From NCBI GenBank assembly GCA_002405835.1, contig DHMO01000041.1, positions 1 through 32,252 on the forward strand: a DNA stretch of 32,252 bases. The letters are read 5' to 3'. Positions 1-6,565 of this stretch are shown in pieces; position 1 is the first letter of the stretch; every line of letters begins with the position of its first letter. Source of the stretch: Lentisphaeria bacterium UBA4640 (GTDB lineage: Bacteria > Verrucomicrobiota > Lentisphaeria > Victivallales > UBA1829). Position numbers and translations under genes: made by a program. Below the pieces are notes generated by a model. It saw nothing but the letters and a program-made list of their open reading frames with translations, did no database searches and was not told where the DNA came from.

Positions 1-43
1 GAGATTTTATGGGATAGCTCTGGGATTTTTTCGAGAAAAACTT

Positions 44-1567
44 TTACTTGTTGCGCTTCAAAGCGTCGAGAAGAACGCGTTTCCGGGGATTGTCGGCGGA
101 GGGAACATGGCGGTTCTCTTTCCACTCCTTTTCCACGTCCCAGGTGGGAGCTTCACGGAAAGAGTGATACGTCCAGTCCCAGCCGAATTCCTCGAAGAGG
201 TCAATGCAGTCGCGCAGATAACGTTCCGCGCCGTCGGCTTTGGAACGGGCGGAGAATTCTCCGATGTAGATGCGCGCTTTGTGACGCTTCTGAAAGTCCG
301 CGACGGGCTGGAGCGTTTTCCGCAGCATCGCCTTGTCCCAGTATTCCCCGCGGAATTTTCCGGGGTAGGGACCCTGCGTGGAGTGCGTGAATGCTGCGGG
401 AACATACATGTGCGCCTGATAGATGACGTCTTTCATCCTGAGCGGTTCAAGAAAACGGAACATTTCCGGTGATGCGAGCAGGTTTGCCTCGATGATGACG
501 GGCATATCCGGATCAACTTCGCGGATCGCTTTTGCGGCGCGGTGCTGGAGTTCCAGGTAATCGACCGCAAGCTCTGTTGTCTGTTGCGGTTCATTGATGA
601 GGTCATACGCCCAGATTGCGGGATTGCCTTTGCAGTGTCTGGCTATCAGCCTCCAGGTTTCCTCATAGAATTCCGCGAGTGCGGGATTGTGCTGCATTTC
701 AAGCGTGGCGTCGCCGCGGCGTCCGCCCGGCGGCAGACCGTAGCAGAGGATCAGACGGATTCCGTACTTCTGCGCGACCGGGGAGATTTTGTCGAGATTC
801 TCCAGACGTTTTGCGACAAGTTCGCGCAATTTGTTCAAATCCTTGCCGTCGAAGACCCAGGGATAGGCGCTGAGCCAGTAGCGGACGGCGTTTGCGTTCC
901 ATTCATGAAGCGTTTTCAGATCTTCTTCTTTCAGCGGATTCGGAGAGCAGTTCACGCCGCGGAGAACAGGGGCGCTGCGGACGCGGTCCGAATATTCGCA
1001 GATATAATCGGAAGCATCTTCGCGGAACGGCTGGAAGACGCGGAAGGAACTCAGATCGAACTCCGCCGTTCCGAAGTTGTTTTCCGTTCCGAGGTAAAGA
1101 ATGGCTTTTGATATGCCGGGGTCAAGTTTGGAGAAGAAGGAAATTTCGCGCGGGGCGTTTTCGTTTCTGCCGGAATACTTTTCCCAGTCGACGGTGTCCC
1201 ATGTATCCCAGGAGTGATGCCAGACGGAGTGTCCGGTTTCCGGGTGTTTATAGGAGACTGCGAAGCGGATGCCTCGGCGGGAGCGGTCCTTTTTGTCCTG
1301 TTTCCAGCCGCTGCTGCGGAGACGGATGACGAAGGTCACATACTTGCCTGCGTGAGCGGAGAGATCGATCGGGATTTCGGCGTAGTGGCGTCCGGCGCGT
1401 TCGTTTTCCCTGATATTCAGCTGAATGTATTCTCTTCCTTCCTTTTGAAGATGAGAGACGCCGCGGTCCATTTTCCATTGGTTCCCCGGTGCAATTTCCG
1501 GTGCGAGTGCGGCGGCGAATCCGCTGACGGCGGAAAGCAGAACCATGAAGAAGAATGTTTTTTTCAT
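44..1567 (-). CDS. Secreted glycoside hydrolase, GH5-type (cellulase/mannanase-like)
   Basis: A 507-residue protein that probably hydrolyses beta-linked glucan or mannan outside the cytoplasm. Residues 1-20 form a signal peptide (MKK, a hydrophobic stretch, then AALA). Residues about 25-180 look like a beta-sandwich carbohydrate-binding region, and about 200-500 form a TIM barrel. LRGVN marks the start of the barrel. LINEPQ near residue 325 carries the general acid/base Glu, and IGEFS near residue 437 carries the nucleophile Glu, as in GH5 (clan GH-A). The start has a clear GGAGG 8-9 bases upstream, inside the end of the pseudopilin gene, whose stop lies 2 bases before this ATG. It is the last gene of the LacI-led operon. 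Family assignment is firm at clan level and likely at GH5; the substrate is not determined. Confidence 0.85.
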   Translation of the reverse strand: MKKTFFFMVLLSAVSGFAAALAPEIAPGNQWKMDRGVSHLQKEGREYIQLNIRENERAGRHYAEIPIDLSAHAGKYVTFVIRLRSSGWKQDKKDRSRRGIRFAVSYKHPETGHSVWHHSWDTWDTVDWEKYSGRNENAPREISFFSKLDPGISKAILYLGTENNFGTAEFDLSSFRVFQPFREDASDYICEYSDRVRSAPVLRGVNCSPNPLKEEDLKTLHEWNANAVRYWLSAYPWVFDGKDLNKLRELVAKRLENLDKISPVAQKYGIRLILCYGLPPGGRRGDATLEMQHNPALAEFYEETWRLIARHCKGNPAIWAYDLINEPQQTTELAVDYLELQHRAAKAIREVDPDMPVIIEANLLASPEMFRFLEPLRMKDVIYQAHMYVPAAFTHSTQGPYPGKFRGEYWDKAMLRKTLQPVADFQKRHKARIYIGEFSARSKADGAERYLRDCIDLFEEFGWDWTYHSFREAPTWDVEKEWKENRHVPSADNPRKRVLLDALKRNK

Positions 1568-1569
1568 AA

Positions 1570-2292
1570 TTAAAGACCTCCGTTTTTGCCGTTGTCTCCG
1601 CCGCCCCAGAAATACTGTTCTGCGGAAGTCCCCTGCGAGCGGGGAATGGCTGAGTGCGCTTTGCCTTCCACATGCCCGTCAAAATAAAGGACGTTGACGC
1701 TGCGTCTGGAATTGTGGCGGCGGACCTCCTGTTCTGTGGCGAAAAGCCCGTCATAATCCGCGACTGTGGTTCCCGTCAGGACGGAGAGCGGGAAGCTGGC
1801 GGTGTATTTCACCATATCCATGACGGTTCCGCGTGCGGAGGGACGGGCGATGCGCTTGGCGGAAATGCCGAGCATGGCGGAGTTGAGACCGTAATCGTTC
1901 CGGAGAGTCCGCGGCGCGGAAGCATCGGAGGAGGGACAGTCGAACGGAGCGCGCGGTTTCATGGGAACCGACCAGGTTGAAGCGGGGAAAATCATATTGT
2001 CCGCCGGTTTGAGGTTCGGAAACAGCGTTGCGAATATCATGTCGTCCCACTTGCCCTGATTCGGGGCGAGATTTCCGGTGCTTTTCGGCATGAATTCATT
2101 GCTGTTGTCCAGATAGAGCCGGAGCCCGGTCCCGATCTGCTTCAGATTTGAGGCGCAGCTGATGTCGCGTCCCTTTGCCCGTGCCGCGTTCAGCGCAGGC
2201 AGAAGCATTGCGGCAAGAATTGCGATGATTGCAATTACCACTAAGAGTTCTATAAGCGTGAACCTGTTTTGTTTTTGTTTCCGGGGGGTCAT
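1570..2292 (-). CDS. Pseudopilin-like protein with type II/IV N-terminal methylation motif
   Basis: A 240-residue protein with a short basic leader and then FTLIELLVVIAIIAILA, the class III-type signal and membrane helix of prepilin-like proteins. Glu at mature position +5 is present (E15). The residue before the expected cleavage site is Arg10, not the usual Gly. The conserved tail LLPALNAARAK and the Cys-containing SCASNLKQIG segment follow, and near the C-terminus comes a VLYFDGHV motif like the H/DG motif of planctomycete and Lentisphaerae pseudopilins (DUF1559-like). The start overlaps the LacI gene stop as ATGA. Such proteins are common beside glycoside hydrolases in Lentisphaerae. A role as a surface scaffold or sugar-binding protein is conjecture. 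Confidence 0.85.
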   Translation of the reverse strand: MTPRKQKQNRFTLIELLVVIAIIAILAAMLLPALNAARAKGRDISCASNLKQIGTGLRLYLDNSNEFMPKSTGNLAPNQGKWDDMIFATLFPNLKPADNMIFPASTWSVPMKPRAPFDCPSSDASAPRTLRNDYGLNSAMLGISAKRIARPSARGTVMDMVKYTASFPLSVLTGTTVADYDGLFATEQEVRRHNSRRSVNVLYFDGHVEGKAHSAIPRSQGTSAEQYFWGGGDNGKNGGL

Positions 2293-3332
2293 TCTCTCTT
2301 TCCTCCTGAGTTTGTTTTTGTTTTATATTCTGCGCTTCCTGCCTGAAAGAGACAGGGAAGGGCGACTTCAACGTTTTCAGGAAACTCTTCCGCGGAGATC
2401 CAGCGGAAAAGCTGATCTGCAATGAGTGCGGTTTGGGAAACGAAATGTCCGACCCGCAGCGGAGGTTCGAATTCCAGATTTCCGGAAGAGAATGCGAGAA
2501 CGGGGAGATCCTCCGGAACGCGGAGTCCGGCGTTTTCCGCCTCCTGCGTGAACTGGTAAAGCATGGAGCGTCCGCAGCAGATCCAGCCGTCAAAACGTCC
2601 GTTCTCCAGACAATTCCGCAATTCGCCGCGGGCGCCGAAGTTGTCGCTTATGACATTTCCCTTGAGTGAAAAATCCGGAAGCGAGTTTTCCAGTGCTTCA
2701 GCGATGTTCCGGACCCATGACATCGGAATGTCTTCGAGTGTTTCCGGATGGACATGGAGTCCGTTTCCCGCAAAAAGTCCGATTTCGGAACAGCCGAGAG
2801 CGCGGAAGCGGCGGACGGCTTTTTTTACGGCGTCCGCATAGTCGGAATGAACTTGCGGACAGCTTCCCGTGAATTCGTTTCCATATGCGGCTGCAACGCG
2901 GATTCCCTGTTTGATGAGTTTGCGGATCGGTTCTTCCATCCAGGAATTTTTGGTAAAAAGGACAACTGCATAAGGTTTGAGCTCGCGGCATTTTTCGAGA
3001 ATCTGCATGGTCTGTCCGAAAATGGTGAAGGGGAGAAATCCTTCCGCTTCAAGGCGTTCGATCAGGAGCTGAAGCGCCTCCTGCGAGGAATAGCGTCCGC
3101 CGCCGTTGAGCAGATTGGAGCGGCAGAGAATGAAGACGGTTTTTCCTCCGGAGAGTTTCGGCAGACGCGTTTTGAGACTTGAGCATTGCCATCCGAGCTG
3201 GTCGATATAGCGCTGAACAAACTTCCGGACCTCCTTGCGGACTCCCGGCTGATTGTTGATGACTCTGGAAACCGTGGCAGTTGTGACTCCGCACGCCGCC
3301 GCAATCTCCGTTATGGTTATTTTGCTTTTCAT
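2289..3332 (-). CDS. LacI-family transcriptional regulator
   Basis: A 347-residue regulator that should bind operator DNA in response to a sugar. The helix-turn-helix lies at residues 5-25 (ITEIAAACGVTTATVSRVIN), followed by the hinge region and a periplasmic-binding-protein-like effector domain to the C-terminus. I chose ATG at 3332. An in-frame GTG at 3362 would add ten residues before the HTH, but it lies about 11 bases from the -10 box and has no ribosome site, so it would be almost leaderless. The gene is first in an operon with the pseudopilin-like protein and the GH5-type hydrolase (ATGA overlap with the next gene), so it probably controls its own operon. It is divergent from the AraC-type gene. 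The effector is unknown. Confidence 0.9.
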   Translation of the reverse strand: MKSKITITEIAAACGVTTATVSRVINNQPGVRKEVRKFVQRYIDQLGWQCSSLKTRLPKLSGGKTVFILCRSNLLNGGGRYSSQEALQLLIERLEAEGFLPFTIFGQTMQILEKCRELKPYAVVLFTKNSWMEEPIRKLIKQGIRVAAAYGNEFTGSCPQVHSDYADAVKKAVRRFRALGCSEIGLFAGNGLHVHPETLEDIPMSWVRNIAEALENSLPDFSLKGNVISDNFGARGELRNCLENGRFDGWICCGRSMLYQFTQEAENAGLRVPEDLPVLAFSSGNLEFEPPLRVGHFVSQTALIADQLFRWISAEEFPENVEVALPCLFQAGSAEYKTKTNSGGKRE

Positions 3333-3372
3333 GTTTGTGCTCAAAACTGTAAATATTTTCACTTTTGATGTT

Positions 3373-3400
3373 ATTATACTCCGCTTTCCGGAAAAGTCAA
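3373..3400 (-). promoter_or_regulatory. Sigma70-type promoter of the LacI/pseudopilin/GH5 operon
   Basis: On the minus strand TTGACT (3395-3400) is separated by 16 bases from TATAAT (3373-3378), close to the sigma70 consensus. The spacer holds the perfect 10-base palindrome TTTCCGGAAA (3385-3394), a possible operator with the central CG typical of LacI-family sites. The promoter is seen directly; the operator role is inferred. Confidence 0.75.
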
Positions 3401-3479
3401 GATGCGAAAAAGTATTTTTTGCAGAAAAAGTTTCCGCTGATAATTTTTCTGTTTTTCTGAATTCAAACAGAGTGTTTTC

Positions 3480-3508
3480 TTGATTTCTGAAATTCCGGAT
3501 GTTATAGT
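3480..3508 (+). promoter_or_regulatory. Sigma70-type promoter of the AraC-type regulator
   Basis: TTGATT (3480-3485), 17-base spacer, TATAGT (3503-3508), about 40 bases upstream of the AraC start. A strong AAAGGAGG ribosome site at 3536-3543 follows. The promoter is divergent from the LacI promoter, with about 80 bases between the two -35 boxes. Confidence 0.7.
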
Positions 3509-3549
3509 AAAAAGAGGAATCCTGAAGGCTGAGATAAAGGAGGAAATGA

Positions 3550-4401
3550 ATGAAACGTGTGGAAATCTCTCATTTTGATGAATACGGAATCCGTCCTTTT
3601 TGCGATCAGCTGAGTCTGCATTTCCGCGATTTCTTTTACGGTTATAATTCCGGAAAATGGAAGAGCCGCCTTCCGTGCAACCGTCTGATCTGCATTCTGG
3701 AGGACCGTGAAGAGTCCTTTTTCTCCGATGCGAATGAGACGGTCCGGCTGACTCCAGGAACCATTGTGCTGGTTCCCGCGTTTCATGAAATCACCCATGA
3801 CCAGAGTGCTTCCATGCGGCATCTTTCCATCCATTTTTATATGGAGCTCTATTGCGGGATCGATCTATTCAGCCAGTGTGACAGACTGTATTATAAAAAC
3901 GACGGGAAACGGATTGAAACGATCAACCGGATGCTTTTCAATCCCGACCGTTTTCTGCTCACCTCCTCCATGCGCGCTCTCTGCTGGGATTTTATTGCGG
4001 ATTTTGCACTGGACACCCATTTTTCCGTGGAGCGGCTTCTGCCGACCTATTCTCATTACGCGCCGCTCTTTGACTATTTTCTGCATAACTGTCATGCGGG
4101 CGTCAATGTGGAACAGATGGCGGAGGTGATGCGCATGAACCGGAAAACGTTCATCAAGAAATTCATTTACGACACCGGATTCTCCCCGAAGCGGTTCTTC
4201 AACCGCATTCTTGCAGCGAAAGCGGCGGAATACCTTTCCTCCTCCGATATGACGATCCGTGAGATTGCGGATCATTTTCAGTTCTGCAACGAATTCTATT
4301 TTTCGCGTTTCTTCAAACAGCATCTTGCCATTTCCCCGCGCGAATACCGCAAACTCAACCGCTTCTCTCCAGAGAAGAATATTTCCGCCGATCCGGAATA
4401 A
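3550..4401 (+). CDS. AraC-family transcriptional regulator
   Basis: A 283-residue protein with an N-terminal cupin-like ligand-binding region (about residues 20-130, including PGTIVLVPAFHEI) and a C-terminal AraC double HTH (about 175-275). The second HTH is the typical MTIREIADHFQF segment followed by FYFSRFFKQHLAISPREYR. It should be a sugar-responsive activator, probably of the operon starting at 4521 and perhaps of the divergent LacI operon. The start is set by AAAGGAGG six bases upstream of ATG; an overlapping ATG at 3546 is in another frame. A 26-base perfect inverted repeat and a strong promoter follow the gene. Confidence 0.92.
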   Translation: MKRVEISHFDEYGIRPFCDQLSLHFRDFFYGYNSGKWKSRLPCNRLICILEDREESFFSDANETVRLTPGTIVLVPAFHEITHDQSASMRHLSIHFYMELYCGIDLFSQCDRLYYKNDGKRIETINRMLFNPDRFLLTSSMRALCWDFIADFALDTHFSVERLLPTYSHYAPLFDYFLHNCHAGVNVEQMAEVMRMNRKTFIKKFIYDTGFSPKRFFNRILAAKAAEYLSSSDMTIREIADHFQFCNEFYFSRFFKQHLAISPREYRKLNRFSPEKNISADPE

Positions 4402-4412
4402 GAAATCTGCCG

Positions 4413-4438
4413 GAGACAAAAAGATATGTTTTTGTCTC
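4413..4438. promoter_or_regulatory. Perfect 10+10 inverted repeat upstream of the GH operon promoter
   Basis: GAGACAAAAA and TTTTTGTCTC flank a 6-base centre (GATATG). The repeat ends 9 bases before the -35 box of the next promoter, with its centre at about -57 relative to the expected start of transcription. The stem is AT-rich and no T-run follows it, so a regulator-binding site fits better than an intrinsic terminator. A weak terminator for the AraC gene remains possible. Confidence 0.5.
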
Positions 4439-4447
4439 TATTAGACA

Positions 4448-4476
4448 TTCACAAACGGCTGGTTTTGTGCTATAAT
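4448..4476 (+). promoter_or_regulatory. Sigma70-type promoter of the glycoside hydrolase operon
   Basis: TTCACA (4448-4453), 17-base spacer, TATAAT (4471-4476), 44 bases before the WbsX/GH99-like start. The spacer contains the imperfect inverted repeat ACAAAC / GTTTTGT (4451-4456 and 4462-4468). This is the only clear promoter seen for the plus-strand run of genes from 4521 to 17060. Confidence 0.75.
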
Positions 4477-4520
4477 ATAACGAGGAAACAAAATCAGCCA
4501 ACATTCGGAGGTGTAAAATT

Positions 4521-5651
4521 ATGCAGACGGCGGTATATTATTTCCCGAATTTCCATGTTGATCCGCGCAATGAAGCGGTTCACGGCAAGGGGTGGACGGA
4601 ATGGGAGTTGATGAAACATGCAGGGCCGCGTTTTCCCGGCCATATGCAGCCGAAAATCCCCGCATGGGGATACGAAGACGAAGCGGATCCCGCAGTGATG
4701 GCAAAGAAGATCGACGCCGCGACGGATCACGGGCTTGATGCGTTCATTTTCGACTGGTACTGGTATGAGGGACCTTTTCTCGAACGGGCACTGAACGAAG
4801 GTTTTCTCGGAGCTCCGAACTGCAGCCGCATGAAATTCGCCCTGATGTGGGCAAACCATGACTGGAAAAATTTTCATCCGGGCAACCGCGATACTGCCAA
4901 TTACAAAATCACTTTCCCGTGGACAACTCGCAAGGACACGATTCCGTATGTGTGGGATTATCTCATTGAGCATTATCTGACTCAGCCGAACTACTGGAAA
5001 ATCAACGGGAAGCCGTATTTCTCCATCTATGCGATTTCCAGGTTCATTTCCCAGATGGGCGGAGTGGAAGATGCCGCGGAGGTTCTTGCTGATTTCCGGG
5101 CGAGGGCGAGGGCCGCAGGGCTTCCCGGACTTCATCTGAATGCGGTAGGACTCGACATGCTCGACCGCAGTCCCCAGAGTGCGGCGCGGCATGATCAGGT
5201 CATCAAGGCCGGATTTGACAGCTGCACAAGCTACAACTGCGTCTGTCTTTCCGAAAAGTGGATGCAGGAGTTCCCGCGCGTCGATTTTCAGGAAATGGCG
5301 GATGATTACATCGAGGTCGCGAAAAAAACAATGCAGGCTCTGCCGTTCCCGTTTTATCCGGTTATTACAACCGGATGGGATCCCTCTCCGCGCACGATTC
5401 AGTCGGAAGTTTATGATCCTGCTCCCTGCTATCCGTGGATGGCGGTTATGGAAAGCTCTCCCGAAAAACTCGCGGATGCAACTCGCAAGACGGCGGAGCT
5501 CCTGATGACGCGTCCGGCGGATGAGCGGATCATGTTCTTCAACGCGTGGAACGAGTGGACCGAGGGAAGCTATCTGGAACCGGACAACTTTTACGGCATG
5601 AAGATGCTTGAAGCGATCCGCGATGTGCTGAAACCGTATGCCGAGAGCTGA
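4521..5651 (+). CDS. WbsX / GH99-like protein
   Basis: A 376-residue cytoplasmic protein (no signal peptide) resembling the WbsX family, which is related to GH99 endo-acting mannosidases. Seen motifs are YYFPNFHVDPRN at the N-terminus, GWTEWELMK, a GLDAFIFDWYWY strand, and the family signature NAWNEWTEGSYLEPD near residues 340-355. Members occur in polysaccharide synthesis loci and in degradation loci; here the glycosidase neighbours favour a hydrolytic role on a mannose-containing glycan. GGAGG at 4507-4511 lies 9 bases before ATG. It is the first gene of the operon and is followed by a strong hairpin that may limit transcription into the next gene. The function is inferred from family and context only. 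Confidence 0.8.
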   Translation: MQTAVYYFPNFHVDPRNEAVHGKGWTEWELMKHAGPRFPGHMQPKIPAWGYEDEADPAVMAKKIDAATDHGLDAFIFDWYWYEGPFLERALNEGFLGAPNCSRMKFALMWANHDWKNFHPGNRDTANYKITFPWTTRKDTIPYVWDYLIEHYLTQPNYWKINGKPYFSIYAISRFISQMGGVEDAAEVLADFRARARAAGLPGLHLNAVGLDMLDRSPQSAARHDQVIKAGFDSCTSYNCVCLSEKWMQEFPRVDFQEMADDYIEVAKKTMQALPFPFYPVITTGWDPSPRTIQSEVYDPAPCYPWMAVMESSPEKLADATRKTAELLMTRPADERIMFFNAWNEWTEGSYLEPDNFYGMKMLEAIRDVLKPYAES

Positions 5652-5666
5652 GTTTCAATGAAAATG

Positions 5667-5692
5667 CGGCTGCCTGCTTAAGCAGGCAGCCG
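5667..5692 (+). terminator. Strong hairpin without T-tract (possible attenuator or processing site)
   Basis: A perfect 26-base palindrome, CGGCTGCCTGCTT followed by its complement, so a GC-rich stem of about 11 bp with a TTAA loop. It begins 15 bases after the WbsX-like stop. The bases after it (TCTGAAATAAC) contain no U-run, so termination is probably partial at best. It may stabilise the upstream mRNA end or attenuate the genes downstream. Confidence 0.6.
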
Positions 5693-5731
5693 TCTGAAAT
5701 AACAAAAAACAAAGGAAAGAGAAATTACTTT

Positions 5732-6550
5732 ATGAAAACGAAAACCCCCGCTTTTTCAGTTCAGCCCCGGAAGCACCACAGAGCCTGTTTTGATGGCAGA
5801 TTCAGTAGATTTACCCTCATAGAGCTCCTTGTGGTAATTGCCATCATCGCCATCCTGGCCGGTCTGCTTCTGCCGGCTCTGAATCAGGCGAGAGCGAAGG
5901 CGAGAAGCATCACATGCCTCAATAATCTGAAGACATGCGGGACAATGACGACGCTGTATGCGAATGATTTCAACGATTACATTGTTCCCTCGAAAGGTCC
6001 GAATCCGGAAGAGGAATTCTGGGCCGGGATTCTGTATGCGCACTCCACGGGGAAAACGTATGCGGAAGTCAGCGGTGTTATCGGAGAAACGGCGAAGGTT
6101 GCAAAATTCAATTCGATGCACTGTCCGGAAATGCCGTGGTCGCCGTCCCAGAGAGTGGAAGCGCAGAGTTTTGGAATCAACTTCAATCTTTTCGGGGGGT
6201 ATGATGCACCGAATCCGGAGGTCGGAGGTGTTCAGGGAACGAAAAAGGCGTGGATGATCAATTCGCTCGGCAAGATCGAACGGGCCGGAGTTCCGAAGAA
6301 CAGACCGAGTTCCACTGTGCTGTACATGGATACTCTGAACATGAATTATGCGCAAAAATGCGCTGGTTTCTACTTCTCTCTGAACAAACTCTACTCCGCT
6401 CTTATGCATGGCGGACGCGCGAACTGTGCCATGCTTGACGGCAGCGCAAGAGCGGCGAAGCTGAGCCAGCTTCAGACAGAACACAATTTCGTTTACGGCT
6501 CGCAGAAACTGGATGTCTGCGATTCCAACGGAACCGTGATAACCCAATAA
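5732..6550 (+). CDS. Pseudopilin-like protein with type II/IV N-terminal methylation motif
   Basis: A 272-residue protein with a long basic leader of 26 residues before FTLIELLVVIAIIAILA. E31 is the +5 Glu, and Arg26 sits at -1 where Gly is usual, exactly as in the pseudopilin at 1570-2292. The LLPALNQARAKARSITCLNNLK segment and a C-terminal CAMLDGSA motif are shared features of the Lentisphaerae pseudopilin family. The ribosome site AAGGAAAG (5712-5719) is rather far from ATG. The gene sits between the WbsX-like gene and a secreted glycosidase in one operon. A structural or sugar-capture role at the cell surface is conjecture; no pilus assembly gene is in the window. Confidence 0.85.
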   Translation: MKTKTPAFSVQPRKHHRACFDGRFSRFTLIELLVVIAIIAILAGLLLPALNQARAKARSITCLNNLKTCGTMTTLYANDFNDYIVPSKGPNPEEEFWAGILYAHSTGKTYAEVSGVIGETAKVAKFNSMHCPEMPWSPSQRVEAQSFGINFNLFGGYDAPNPEVGGVQGTKKAWMINSLGKIERAGVPKNRPSSTVLYMDTLNMNYAQKCAGFYFSLNKLYSALMHGGRANCAMLDGSARAAKLSQLQTEHNFVYGSQKLDVCDSNGTVITQ

Positions 6551-6565
6551 AGAAAGGAGAGCTGC

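Noticed and set aside
3333..3362. Upstream GTG start for the LacI-type regulator
   Set aside because: It lies about 11 bases after the -10 box without a ribosome site; the ATG at 3332 places the HTH at the usual distance from the N-terminus.
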